NCBI GenBank assembly: GCA_036406615.1
Contig: DASXAQ010000026.1
Location: 1-54,754, forward strand
Direction: 5' to 3'
From: DASXAQ01 sp036406615
GTDB lineage: Bacteria; Actinomycetota; UBA4738
Length of the DNA stretch: 54,754 nucleotides
Both the position numbers and the translations under genes were made by a program. Below the pieces are notes generated by a model that did no database searches, was not told the DNA's origin, and worked only from the letters and a program-made list of their open reading frames with translations. Positions 1 to 8,459 of this stretch are shown piece by piece (positions within the stretch are counted from its first letter, which is position 1; every line of letters starts with the position of its first letter).

Positions 1-1
1 A

Positions 2-607
2 CCGAACTTCTCGCAAGAAGAGGTGGACGCGATCGTCGCGACGGCGGCCGACCTTGGAAGGTGGGTCATGTCCCACGCGCACGGGGCCGAGGGCATCAAG
101 CGCGCCATCCGCGCCGGCGTTCGGTCGATCGATCATGGGACGTTCCTCGATGACGAAGCGGTCGCGATGATGCTCGACCGAGGTACCTGGCTCGTCCCCA
201 CCCTGACGGCCGGCGACACCACCGAGGAGATGGCAAATGACCCGAGGATTCCGGAATCGGTTCGCGAGAAGCTTCGCGATCTTGGGCGTCCCGAGTTGCA
301 CGCATTCCGGAAGGCCGCGGAGGCCGGCGTGAGGGTCGCTATGGGGACGGACTGTCCGGTGGCCCCGCACGGAACAAACCTAAGAGAGCTCCAGCTCATG
401 GCAGAAAACGGCTTCACGCCCGGCCAGGCGCTGGTCGCGGCGACGTCGAGCGCGGCCGAGCTGATGGGCATGTCGGACGACGTCGGCACGATCGCTCCGG
501 GCAAGCGCGCAGACCTCGTCGTCGTGAACGGGGAACCATTCAATTTCGAGAAGCTCTCCGAGCGGATCGAGGCCGTCTACAAGGACGGGGTACGAGTGGC
601 CGTCTGA
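2..607 (+). CDS. Metal-dependent amidohydrolase (imidazolonepropionase-like), 5'-truncated
   Basis: The reading frame is open at the window edge, so only the C-terminal 201 residues are present. They carry amidohydrolase-superfamily metal-site signatures: SHAHG, then a His in SIDHGTF, then the Asp of GTDCP, followed by the characteristic tail with IAPGKRADLVVV, where the small composite domain resumes. This matches the imidazolonepropionase-related or prolidase-like branch of amidohydrolases. The substrate cannot be told from this part. The missing N-terminus should hold the HxH metal motif. A stop TGA is followed after 28 nt by tRNA genes on the opposite strand. Confidence 0.85.
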   Translation, partial: PNFSQEEVDAIVATAADLGRWVMSHAHGAEGIKRAIRAGVRSIDHGTFLDDEAVAMMLDRGTWLVPTLTAGDTTEEMANDPRIPESVREKLRDLGRPELHAFRKAAEAGVRVAMGTDCPVAPHGTNLRELQLMAENGFTPGQALVAATSSAAELMGMSDDVGTIAPGKRADLVVVNGEPFNFEKLSERIEAVYKDGVRVAV

Positions 608-635
608 CGAGCCGCTCGGCTTGTGGCGCATCGCC

Positions 636-712
636 TGGTGGGGCGGGGAGGCCTCGAACCTCCGACCGACGGATTATGAGTCCGCTGCTCTGACCGACTG
701 AGCTACCGCCCC
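636..712 (-). tRNA. tRNA with CAT anticodon (elongator Met, or Ile2)
   Basis: The minus strand folds into a complete cloverleaf: 7-bp acceptor stem GGGGCGG/CCGCCCC, D arm, anticodon arm with loop CTCATAA, and T arm with GGTTCGAGG. The anticodon CAT lies at 676-678. Discriminator A is followed by an encoded CCA. The acceptor stem is fully paired, so it is not an initiator tRNA. Elongator Met and the lysidine-modified Ile2 tRNA both carry CAT and cannot be separated safely by eye. Confidence 0.95.
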
Positions 713-753
713 TCGCAACGCATCCTACGGGCGAGCGGCAACCGTGTCGTCCG

Positions 754-829
754 TGGCTCCGGGGGTGGGACTCGAACCCACAACCTTGGGCTTAACAGGC
801 CCCTGCTCTGCCGATTGAGCTACCCCGGA
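754..829 (-). tRNA. tRNA-Asn (GTT)
   Basis: The minus strand forms a full cloverleaf with acceptor stem TCCGGGG/CCCCGGA, anticodon loop CTGTTAA (anticodon GTT at 794-796), T arm with GGTTCGAGT, discriminator G and encoded CCA. It is 41 nt from the CAT tRNA and on the same strand, so the two are probably co-transcribed with Asn first. A TAGACT hexamer at 852-857 (minus) is a candidate -10 element for the pair. Confidence 0.97.
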
Positions 830-888
830 TCGTGGGCTTCGTTGGGCGGCCAGTCTAGCAGCGGCCCTCTGCCGGGCCGGGAAGCCTT

Positions 889-1623
889 CTACTGTTGCGC
901 GAAGCGGAGGCTGAACTCCGCCGTCCCGTGGTCGTCCACGGACACGAACCCGGCGAAGTTGGGCGCGGTGATCTGGTATTCGGAGAACTGGATGGGGATC
1001 GAACCCGCGATGTCGATCTCCCCCGGCGTCCAGCGCGCCTGGACGCTCACCGTCACCGTGCGTGTCACGCCGTGCAGCGTCAGCTTCCCCGTGACGGTCC
1101 GCTTGACGACGGTGCCGGACGCGGGCTTGGACGAGAACGTGATCGGCGACGTCAATGTGAACGTCGCCGTCGGGAACGTGTCGGTCTCCAGGCCGACCGT
1201 GTGGATGCGCTGATCCCGCATCGACTTGTCGCTGGTCAACTGCTGCAGGTCGGCGGTCACGTTGACCGCGGAGACCGACAGCCCCGCGACCTTCAGCGAG
1301 CCCTCGACCGCCGTCGTCCGCCCCACCGCGTCGCTCGGCGCCGGCAGGACGGCCAGCTTCTCCCGCACGCGGTAGCCGACGAACGACCCGTTGCCGTTCA
1401 CCTTCCAGGTCCCGTCGGGGTTCTCGGACGCGGCGCTCGATGCCGGCGACGCGCTCGAGGACGGCAACGCGACGGGCAGCGATGCCGGAGGCGGCGATCC
1501 GCTGCTCTGCAGCGCGAACACCGCGTACGCGCCGCCCAGCCCCACGACGAGGGCCGCGGCCACGACGATGATCAGCAACCGCCGTCGGCTTCGACCACGT
1601 CGCGGGGCTGGGCGCTTCGCCAC
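889..1623 (-). CDS. Membrane-anchored YceI-family protein
   Basis: A 244-residue protein. An Arg/Lys-rich start is followed by one hydrophobic segment (about residues 16-38, signal anchor), a Ser/Pro/Ala-rich linker to about residue 67, and a YceI-like domain to the end. The domain shows the family pattern: a GTW opening, a region ending DKSMRDQRIHT, then DTFPTATFTLTSP, GKLTLHGVTRTVTV and a final FAGFVSVDDHGTAEFSLRF. YceI folds as a lipocalin-like barrel and binds isoprenoid or amphiphilic ligands in characterised members; the ligand here is unknown. The start is GTG, preceded by GGAGG at 5 nt, and directly abuts the stop of the upstream SHOCT-like gene, so the two are likely co-translated. 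Confidence 0.85.
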   Translation of the reverse strand: MAKRPAPRRGRSRRRLLIIVVAAALVVGLGGAYAVFALQSSGSPPPASLPVALPSSSASPASSAASENPDGTWKVNGNGSFVGYRVREKLAVLPAPSDAVGRTTAVEGSLKVAGLSVSAVNVTADLQQLTSDKSMRDQRIHTVGLETDTFPTATFTLTSPITFSSKPASGTVVKRTVTGKLTLHGVTRTVTVSVQARWTPGEIDIAGSIPIQFSEYQITAPNFAGFVSVDDHGTAEFSLRFAQQ

Positions 1624-2094
1624 CTAGGCCTCCGGCGTGGTGGCGGGCGGCGCCGGCGGCTCGTCTTCGGGTTGAGCCTCGGGCTCGGCCGGGGCAACAG
1701 AGGCTGTTTCGGCAGACGGCGCGGGCGCTTCCGCGCTAGGCGGGCTCGCAACCGGCGCGCTCGCGGCCGGAGGTTCGGCCCATGGCGACGCCGCGGCCGC
1801 TCCAGGATCGCCGAGGTCGCTCGACGCCTGCAGGAACTCATCGCGGCCCACCTCGCCGCGGGCATAGCGCATCCGCAACTGGTCGAGTGCGGCATCCGGA
1901 CGAGCCGCCCACGCGGGCGCACCTCCGGAAGACACGGGAGCGGCGGCGGGGACCGGCATGCGCGTCAGGCGCCAGATGCCCCAGGCCACCACGACGATCA
2001 GCGCGAGGAAGAGCAGGGCCATGATCAGACCTCCGTACGTACCCCACCACGGGTGGTATCCGAACCGGATCGGCGGACCCACATGGCGAATCAT
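1624..2094 (-). CDS. Small membrane protein with SHOCT-like motif
   Basis: A 156-residue protein with one strong transmembrane segment (about residues 22-43), a Pro/Ala linker, then a short helical motif LDQLRMRYARGEVGRDEFLQ that fits the SHOCT family, and a long acidic Ala/Pro/Glu tail. SHOCT motifs are short oligomerisation modules often found at the ends of membrane proteins. The start is supported by an excellent Shine-Dalgarno sequence, GGAGGTGAT, 6 nt before ATG. It is followed without a gap by the YceI-like gene. No enzymatic function is suggested. The tail has low complexity and reads as a disordered region. Confidence 0.75.
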   Translation of the reverse strand: MIRHVGPPIRFGYHPWWGTYGGLIMALLFLALIVVVAWGIWRLTRMPVPAAAPVSSGGAPAWAARPDAALDQLRMRYARGEVGRDEFLQASSDLGDPGAAAASPWAEPPAASAPVASPPSAEAPAPSAETASVAPAEPEAQPEDEPPAPPATTPEA

Positions 2095-2193
2095 CTCGAC
2101 ATCACCTCCAGGCGAGTCAGATGGACCGGACGACCACAGTGAATCCCGGCCACATGAGAGGAGGCTGAAGGGCTCCCGCGAACTTCCTGAGCG

Positions 2194-3624
2194 CTACTCG
2201 AGGTAGTCGCGCAGCTTCTGCGAGCGGGAGGGGTGGCGCAGCTTCGACAGCGTCTTGGACTCGATCTGGCGGATGCGCTCGCGCGTAACCCCGAACTCCC
2301 GTCCCACCTCTTCCAGTGTCCGCGGGTGCCCGTCGACCAGTCCGAACCGAAGCTGGATGACCTTCTTCTCCCGCTCGGAAAGGGTGTGCAGCACCGATTC
2401 CAACTGCTCCTGGAGCAGGATGAAGCTCGCGGCGTCGATCGGCACGACGGCGTCGGAGTCCTCGATGAAGTCGCCGAGGTGGGAGTCCTCCTCTTCGCCG
2501 ATCGGCGTCTCCAGGGACACGGGCTCCTGCGAGACCTTGAGGATCTCGCGGACCTTCTCGGCCGGCACGCCCATCTGGTGGCCGATCTCGTCGGGCGACG
2601 GCTCGCGCCCGAGGTCCTGCAGCAGCTGGCGCTGGATGCGCGCGAGCTTGTTGATCGTCTCGACCATGTGCACGGGGATGCGGATGGTGCGCGCCTGGTC
2701 GGCGATCGCGCGCGTGATCGCCTGACGGATCCACCACGTCGCGTACGTCGAGAACTTGTACCCCTTCGAGTAGTCGAACTTCTCGACGGCGCGGATCAGC
2801 CCCAGGTTGCCCTCCTGGATGAGGTCCAGGAACAGCATCCCGCGGCCCACGTAGCGCTTGGCGATGGACACGACCAGTCGAAGGTTCGCCTCGATCAGGC
2901 GCTTCTTGGCCAGTTGCCCGTCGCGCTCGACGCGGCGGCAGAACTCCAGCAGATCGTCCCGGGTCTTCGGCCGGTAGCTGCGCGAGACCTTCTCGCGGGC
3001 GATGCCCTCGTGGCGCAGGCGCTTCTCGGGGTCCAGCTGGTGCTCGCGGATGCGCACGACCGACTCGACCACCCGGCGGAACTGCTTCTGGTCGACCTTC
3101 GTGCCGTTGCCCTCGACCCCCACGATCAACTCCGTGGAGAACTCGCCGGCCTCGATCCGCATCGCCAGGTCGACCTCCTGCGCGGCCGTCAGCAGCGGGA
3201 CCTTGCCGATCTCCTTCAGGTACATCCGGACCGGGTCGTTCGTGGGTGCCTTCAGCAGCTCGTCGTCGCGCGGCAGGCGCATGCCGACGCGCGGCTCCGG
3301 TTCGACCTCCAGATCCTCGGCGGCGGCCTCGACCAGCTCGATGCCCTCGGTGCGCAGGTGGTCCTCGACCTGGGTGAGGAAGTCCTCGACCTGCTCGGGC
3401 GTGAGGTCCTCCAGCGGCAGGGCCTCGGAGATCTCCTCGGTGGTGACGAAGCCCCGCTCGCGGCCGCGTGTGGCGATGGCTTCCTTCAGGTCGTCGATGC
3501 TGACGGCGTGGACGGGCTCCGGGACGGCGACGTCGAGGTCGTCGGACTCGGGCTCCGGTGCGGCCTCCGCATCGCCATCGGCGCGCGTCGGCGGCTCCTG
3601 CATGTCCTCGATCTTTTTCGCCAT
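2194..3624 (-). CDS. rpoD: RNA polymerase primary sigma factor
   Basis: A 476-residue primary sigma-70 factor directing the core polymerase to housekeeping promoters. Region 1.1-like sequence (SIDDLKEAIATRGRE...) is followed by region 1.2 (DPVRMYLKEIGKVPLLTA), region 2 with NLGLIRAVEKFDYSKGYKFS and TYATWWIRQAITRAIADQ (core binding and -10 recognition), region 3 (VHMVETINKL) and the region 4.2 helix-turn-helix (TLEEVGREFGVTRERIRQIE). It ends KLRDYLE, as expected for this family. The ATG of MAKKIEDMQEP is chosen; an upstream in-frame start would add 25 poorly conserved residues. It follows dgt and dnaG on the same strand, separated from dnaG by 109 nt that probably hold its own promoter. Confidence 0.98.
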   Translation of the reverse strand: MAKKIEDMQEPPTRADGDAEAAPEPESDDLDVAVPEPVHAVSIDDLKEAIATRGRERGFVTTEEISEALPLEDLTPEQVEDFLTQVEDHLRTEGIELVEAAAEDLEVEPEPRVGMRLPRDDELLKAPTNDPVRMYLKEIGKVPLLTAAQEVDLAMRIEAGEFSTELIVGVEGNGTKVDQKQFRRVVESVVRIREHQLDPEKRLRHEGIAREKVSRSYRPKTRDDLLEFCRRVERDGQLAKKRLIEANLRLVVSIAKRYVGRGMLFLDLIQEGNLGLIRAVEKFDYSKGYKFSTYATWWIRQAITRAIADQARTIRIPVHMVETINKLARIQRQLLQDLGREPSPDEIGHQMGVPAEKVREILKVSQEPVSLETPIGEEEDSHLGDFIEDSDAVVPIDAASFILLQEQLESVLHTLSEREKKVIQLRFGLVDGHPRTLEEVGREFGVTRERIRQIESKTLSKLRHPSRSQKLRDYLE

Positions 3625-3733
3625 AGCTTCGGTCGTCCCGTACCTCGACTGGGAGTTCGGCCGTGGGTATTGGCTCGACGGCTTATCAGTGTCCCACACG
3701 AGCGGGCCCGTGCCACCTTGCGGGCGGCCCTAC

Positions 3734-5578
3734 TCAGATATCGGTTCCGATGGCCTCGGCGGCCTCGCGCACCCTGCGGCGGTCGGCTTCCAGCTTCACC
3801 AACTGCTCGAACAGCGTCTCGTGCTCGGCGCGATGCTTCTCGGGGTTGATGCGCTCGAGCGTCTTGCGCACCTCGTCGGCCCGGCGTTTCAGATCGAACT
3901 CCTCCAGCCGAAGGAACACGGCCTCCGCGAACTCGTCCAGCGATCGATCGCCGCATTCGATCGGCTCCATGGCCAGGCCCGCGACGTCGCGGCCGAGCGC
4001 GTCGCTTCGCGCCTCCGCCGCCGACACGAGCGCGGCCGCCTCCGCGTCCTGCGGCTCCGTGCGCAGCAGCTCCAGCGCCTTGCGCGCCTTGGCGCCGGTG
4101 AACCGATCGTCGGGGAGGGACGCGAGCCGTCGCGTGCGCTGCGGGAGGGACTGCACCAGGATCTTGAGGGCCTCGCGTTCGACGCGCTCCTGCGGCGATC
4201 GGCGGGACAGGGTTGGGCGGCCGGGCGCGACGTCGGCGGCTCCGCCTTGCTGGCGAACCATCCGCTCGAGCTGCTCGATCACCAGGTCGAACTTCTCCCC
4301 CGCGCGGTCGGCCACGATCGCCGCGTGCTCGCCGCGGCGGCCCTCGTCCTCCAGGGGCACGACGTAGCGCTCCAGCGCGGTGCGGATGCCGCGGGCCCTG
4401 GCCTCGTGGTCGTCGAGCTCGTGGCCCGAGAAGAACCGCACGATCATGTACTCGACGAGCGGCACCGCGCCGGCGACCAATTGCTCGAACGCCTGGCCGG
4501 CGCCCTCGCCGTTGGCCAGGACGAAGTCGGCCGGGTCCTGGCCCGCGGGAAGGATCATCACCAGCAGGTCGACGGGGAACTGCTGGTGGAACGCGAACGC
4601 GCGCTCGGCCGCCCGGGCCCCGGCTTCGTCGGAGTCGAACGCCAGCACCAGGCGGTTGGCGAACTTCGACAGCGCGCGCAGGTGCTCCACGCCGAGCGCC
4701 GTGCCGCAGGTCGCCACGACGCCTGGCACGCCCGCCTGGTCGAGCGCGATGACGTCCGTGTAGCCCTCCACCAGGATCGCGCGCTCGAGCCGCACGACGT
4801 CGGGCTTGGCCCGATCGAGGTTGTACAGGATCGAACCCTTGCGGTACACGGGCGACTCTGGCGAGTTCAGGTACTTGGGCGCCTCGATTGGCGGCCGGTC
4901 CTTGCGCTGGAGCAGGCGACCGCCGATCGCCACGGCGTTTCCGGAAAGATCGTGGATGGGGAACGTGACGCGGCCGCGGAAGCGATCCTTCAGGGTCCCG
5001 CCCGCGTCGGCCACCAGGCCGGCTTCGACCAGCAGCTCCGGCGAGTACGTCTTCGACAGGCGGCGCATCAGGAAGTCCGAGTACCCCGGCGCATAGCCGA
5101 CCTCGAAGCGCTCGATGCTCTGGGGCGTCAGCCCGCGTCCCTGGAGGTACTCGCGGGCCTCCGCCCCCTCGCGACCCTCGAGCAGCGTGCGGTGATACAG
5201 GCGGGCCGCTTCGGCGTTGGCCTTGTGCAGCACCTGAGTGCGCCCCTGGGCGCGCCGCTCCGCGGGCGTCTGGCCGTCGTAGCGGACGGTGACGCCGGCC
5301 TCGCGCGCGAGGCGCTCGACGGCTTCGGCAAACGGGAGGTTCTCGACCTTCTCGACGAACTTGAAGACGTCCCCCCCCTCGCCGCAGCCGAAGCAGTAGT
5401 AGACCTGCTTGCTGGGGCTGACGCTGAACGAGCCGGTCTTTTCCTGGTGGAACGGGCACAGGCCGACCATGGAGTCGCGGCCCGCCTTCTTCAGCTGCAG
5501 GTGCTGCGAAACGACCTTGACGATGTCGGTGCGCTCGCGGACGGCGGCGATGTCGTCCTGGCGGATCCTGCCTGCCAT
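3734..5578 (-). CDS. dnaG: DNA primase
   Basis: A 614-residue primase that lays down RNA primers at the replication fork. The N-terminal CHC2 zinc finger is intact (Cys41, His44, Cys62, Cys65). The catalytic core follows, with the TOPRIM segment AILVEGYTDVIALDQAG and acidic DSDEAGARAAERA. The C-terminal part, after about residue 430, is less conserved and would be the DnaB-interaction domain. Length is in the usual 580-650 range. It lies between dgt and rpoD, the classic macromolecular-synthesis arrangement. AGGGAG about 10 nt before the ATG supports the start. Confidence 0.97.
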   Translation of the reverse strand: MAGRIRQDDIAAVRERTDIVKVVSQHLQLKKAGRDSMVGLCPFHQEKTGSFSVSPSKQVYYCFGCGEGGDVFKFVEKVENLPFAEAVERLAREAGVTVRYDGQTPAERRAQGRTQVLHKANAEAARLYHRTLLEGREGAEAREYLQGRGLTPQSIERFEVGYAPGYSDFLMRRLSKTYSPELLVEAGLVADAGGTLKDRFRGRVTFPIHDLSGNAVAIGGRLLQRKDRPPIEAPKYLNSPESPVYRKGSILYNLDRAKPDVVRLERAILVEGYTDVIALDQAGVPGVVATCGTALGVEHLRALSKFANRLVLAFDSDEAGARAAERAFAFHQQFPVDLLVMILPAGQDPADFVLANGEGAGQAFEQLVAGAVPLVEYMIVRFFSGHELDDHEARARGIRTALERYVVPLEDEGRRGEHAAIVADRAGEKFDLVIEQLERMVRQQGGAADVAPGRPTLSRRSPQERVEREALKILVQSLPQRTRRLASLPDDRFTGAKARKALELLRTEPQDAEAAALVSAAEARSDALGRDVAGLAMEPIECGDRSLDEFAEAVFLRLEEFDLKRRADEVRKTLERINPEKHRAEHETLFEQLVKLEADRRRVREAAEAIGTDI

Positions 5579-5612
5579 CCGAGCGTTCGCTCCCTTCGCC
5601 CTGAGCCCTCGC

Positions 5613-6617
5613 CTACACCAGCCAGCCCCGGGGAAGGAACAGCTGCTCGTACGTCCGCAGCGCGAACCGGTCGGTCATGCCGGCGATGTAGTCCGCGATG
5701 CGGGTGGGGAGGTCGCCGGGAGCGCGCTGGTACTCGGCCGGCACCGCCTCCGGGTGCTCAAGGTAGTACGAGAACAGGGTGCGCACCAACTCGACGGCCT
5801 TGCGCTGCTCCTCGTGGGCCTCGCTGCGCAGGTAGACGCGATCGAACAGGAACTCGCGAAGCTCGTGCAGGGCGGCGGCGACGTCGTGGGACAGGCCGAT
5901 CTCGGCGGCGTCCTCGCTTCGATCCACCAGGTCGGTGACCAGGCGGTCCACCCGGCGGCCGTGGGTCTCCCCCAGCGTCCGGACCACGTTCTCCGGCAGG
6001 TCCCTGCGCCGAAGCACGCCCGCGCGGACCGCGTCGTCCACGTCGTGGTTCACGTACGCGATGCGGTCGGCGAAGCGAACGACCTGGGCCTCCAGGGTGG
6101 ACGGCTCGGGCATCGACCAGGGGTGGTTCAGGATCCCGTCGCGCACCTCCCACGTCAGGTTCAGCCCGCGCCCGTCGTCCTCGAGGTGGTCGACGACCCG
6201 CAGGCTCTGCTCGTTGTGACGGAACGGGCGCTCCAGGAATGGGGTGAGGGCCTCCTCGCCAAGGTGGCCGAACGGGGTATGCCCCAGGTCGTGGCCGAGG
6301 GCGATCGCCTCGGTGAGGTCCTCGTTCAGGCGGAGCGCGCGGGAGGCCGTTCGCGCGATCTGCGAGACCTCGAGCGTGTGCGTCAGGCGCACCCGGTAGT
6401 GGTCGCCCTCCGGCGAGAGGAACACCTGCGTCTTGTGCTTGAGCCGCCGGAAGGCCTTCGAGTGCAGGATCCGGTCGCGGTCGCGCTGGAAGCAGGTGCG
6501 CAGCGGGTGGGGCGCCTCGTCGCGCTCGCGGCCCTTCGACTCGGCTGCCAGGACCGCGCGCTCGGAGAGGGTCTGGCGTTCGATCTCCTCGGTTCGTTCC
6601 CGCACGCTGGTCGTCAC
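5613..6617 (-). CDS. dgt: Deoxyguanosinetriphosphate triphosphohydrolase-like protein
   Basis: A 334-residue HD-domain nucleotide triphosphohydrolase expected to release tripolyphosphate from dNTPs and so balance the dNTP pool. Signatures are the N-terminal DPDR-like entry RTCFQRDRDRILHSKAFRRL, then HTLEVSQIARTASRAL with the metal His, the HD pair in LGHDLGHTPFGHLGEEAL, and FADRIAYVNHDVDDA. The length fits the short dGTPase type found beside dnaG in Actinomycetota. GTG start; 34 nt separate its stop from the dnaG start, so co-transcription with dnaG is likely. Confidence 0.93.
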   Translation of the reverse strand: MTTSVRERTEEIERQTLSERAVLAAESKGRERDEAPHPLRTCFQRDRDRILHSKAFRRLKHKTQVFLSPEGDHYRVRLTHTLEVSQIARTASRALRLNEDLTEAIALGHDLGHTPFGHLGEEALTPFLERPFRHNEQSLRVVDHLEDDGRGLNLTWEVRDGILNHPWSMPEPSTLEAQVVRFADRIAYVNHDVDDAVRAGVLRRRDLPENVVRTLGETHGRRVDRLVTDLVDRSEDAAEIGLSHDVAAALHELREFLFDRVYLRSEAHEEQRKAVELVRTLFSYYLEHPEAVPAEYQRAPGDLPTRIADYIAGMTDRFALRTYEQLFLPRGWLV

Positions 6618-6657
6618 GTGGCCTCGCTCGCGCCAGGCGCCAGGGTAGCATCGCGCC

Positions 6658-7785
6658 TCACCTGCGCAGGATCAGCATCCCATCCGGCCGCGCAATCATC
6701 AGGTAGACGCGCCCGTCGGGGCCGACGGCGAGGTGGCGGACCTGCGTGTCGTCGGCGAGCGACGGCATCGGCAGCCGCTCCCAGACCATCGGCGATCCGT
6801 TGTTGGCCAGGCGCAGGTACCAGCGCCCTCCGCCGCCCGGCCCGTCGCGCTGGCGGCTGGGAGCCGCCTGCACCAGCACCCCGATGGCGGCAGGCAAGGG
6901 CGCCTCGGGGAGGGCCTCGACGTTCGCCGGCACCGGCGTCCCGCGCGGGCCGAGCAGCCGGATGCGAACCGGTCGAACCAGCGAGGCTGACGCCCCCGCG
7001 TAGCTGACCGCCAGGTCCTCGTCGCCGGCGACGCGGACGTCGATCCACGCACCGGGCCCGACGGGCATGCCGGGCAGCATTCGGGTCGTCCCGGTTCGTG
7101 GGTCCGCCACGGCGAAGCCCATCGGTCCCGTTCCGAGGGCCGCAACGTCGGCGTACCCCTGGAGCAGGACGACCGGCGGGCCAGAGCCCGCGGCCGTGTA
7201 CACGTTCGTCGCCACCGTGGCGCGACCCGACGACGTCAGCGGCGCGCGTCCCCGGATCATCGAGTCGACCGACGCGAGGTCGCTCGCGAGGTGAAGCATC
7301 TCCACCACGTAGATCCGGTCGCCGTGCACCTCGGACTCCACGGCGATGTCGCGCGGGTGTGGGTGCGTTCGATCGTTCGCGAACCCGCCGATGGCGCCGA
7401 GGTAGGTCCCATCCGGCGCGAAGTGCGCGATCCGGCGCTTCTCGACGTCCAGGATCCACAGGCTCCCGTCCGGTCCGACGGCAAAGGACGCCGGGAGGAC
7501 CGGCAGCGAGGTCCGATGGCTCGAGACCGGCAGGTATCCGAGCTCGTCGCGCCCGGATCCGAAGGGAAGGAAGGCGACCCGCGTCCAGGCCGCCGCCGGA
7601 TCCGTGGGGTCGGCGGTCAGCACCAGAGCGGGTAATCGCGCCGGGCCGGCAGTCGCGGACGCCCCGGGAGCGCCCGGGGTGCCGTTCGCGGCGGACGCGG
7701 CAGGCCGCCCCGCGGGCGATCCAACGCACGCGCTCACCGCGATGGCCACCAGGCCCGCTGCCGCGGCCCGGAGCGTTCGCCTCAT
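6658..7785 (-). CDS. Secreted lipoprotein with beta-propeller (NHL-like) repeats
   Basis: A 375-residue predicted lipoprotein: the signal sequence ends in a lipobox VSAC with the lipidated Cys at residue 20. The mature part has NHL-like blades, e.g. FAVGPDGSLWILDVEKRRIAHF and later HLAVGPDGRVYLMIARPDG. Its first half aligns by eye with the upstream operon member: both have a FLPxGSG motif, then a Ser/Leu/Pro-rich spacer, then SFxVxxxGxxxxLD. Its ATG overlaps the stop of the NlpC/P60-like gene (ATGA), so translation is probably coupled. The Met 19 residues upstream is rejected because it would bury the signal peptide. Role unknown; a surface ligand-binding or scaffolding propeller is the simplest reading. 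Confidence 0.75.
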   Translation of the reverse strand: MRRTLRAAAAGLVAIAVSACVGSPAGRPAASAANGTPGAPGASATAGPARLPALVLTADPTDPAAAWTRVAFLPFGSGRDELGYLPVSSHRTSLPVLPASFAVGPDGSLWILDVEKRRIAHFAPDGTYLGAIGGFANDRTHPHPRDIAVESEVHGDRIYVVEMLHLASDLASVDSMIRGRAPLTSSGRATVATNVYTAAGSGPPVVLLQGYADVAALGTGPMGFAVADPRTGTTRMLPGMPVGPGAWIDVRVAGDEDLAVSYAGASASLVRPVRIRLLGPRGTPVPANVEALPEAPLPAAIGVLVQAAPSRQRDGPGGGGRWYLRLANNGSPMVWERLPMPSLADDTQVRHLAVGPDGRVYLMIARPDGMLILRR

Positions 7786-8459
7786 GGCACGATGGCGACC
7801 GGCGGAGCGCCCAAACACTTCGGAGAGCAGTCCGGCGTCCACGCGCCACGGCGCACGGCGTCGTACGCGTCGTCGCTTCGATAGTCCTCGATGTTGATGT
7901 CGGTGCCCGACTCGTCGCCGTAGGCCTCCAGGATGTAGTCGTTGCCGACCGACGGGTACGCGTCGGTGTTCAGCAGGCCGACGTGACCGTCCTTGGCGAA
8001 CGCATCCATGTACAGCGTCGTGTCACGGTGCTTGTTGGCCAGCAGGAAGAACGGGTCGTCCTTGATCGGCGAGTGGTAGTCCCACGTGTAGTACGGCCCG
8101 TGGCGGTTCTCCATCCGGTTGTACCAGCGGAACCCTTCGACGCCCTTCGTCCAGCGGAGCTCCCACGTCTTGAACACGAGCCCCGAGCAGTCCGGCCCCT
8201 CTCCCCCGCTGTCGGGCGCTCCGGGCGTGTCGTCCTTGTTGTTGTCGTTCCAGCAGCCCCCGTCCCACTCGTAGCCCTCGTTGTCCGCGACGTCGCCGTA
8301 GGCGCGCGCGTCCTCGCGCTTCAGCGAGTCCTCCGTGTGGTTGTCCTCGGAGCAGTTGCTCCCGCTCCACGAGGCGTGGCTCGCCCTGGCCGTCACCGCG
8401 ACGACCACCATCGCCAGCAGCGCCACCAGCGCGGCCGACAGCACCCGACGTCCCCTCAT
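7782..8459 (-). CDS. Secreted NlpC/P60-like (cysteine peptidase fold) protein
   Basis: A 225-residue protein with a signal peptide (hydrophobic residues about 7-25, AxA-type site near RASHAS). The mature protein contains PDCSGLVFKTW, where Cys91 sits in the DCSGLV motif typical of NlpC/P60 peptidoglycan endopeptidases, and KDGHVGLLN, where His159 matches the catalytic-His strand. The third residue may be Glu178 in ILEAYG. The spacing between Cys and His and the very acidic Asn/Asp-rich N-terminal segment are unusual, so this is a divergent member. It overlaps the genes on both sides by 4 nt (ATGA). Cell-wall hydrolysis is inferred from motifs only. Confidence 0.65.
   Translation of the reverse strand: MRGRRVLSAALVALLAMVVVAVTARASHASWSGSNCSEDNHTEDSLKREDARAYGDVADNEGYEWDGGCWNDNNKDDTPGAPDSGGEGPDCSGLVFKTWELRWTKGVEGFRWYNRMENRHGPYYTWDYHSPIKDDPFFLLANKHRDTTLYMDAFAKDGHVGLLNTDAYPSVGNDYILEAYGDESGTDINIEDYRSDDAYDAVRRGAWTPDCSPKCLGAPPVAIVP

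Noticed and set aside
862..877. Intrinsic terminator (GGCCC...GGGCC) after the YceI-like gene
   Set aside because: Stem is only 5 bp and no U-run follows on either strand.
3002..5938. 978-residue plus-strand open frame opposite rpoD and dnaG
   Set aside because: Both genes beneath it are certain; the translated sequence is Ser/Arg-rich with no recognisable domain.
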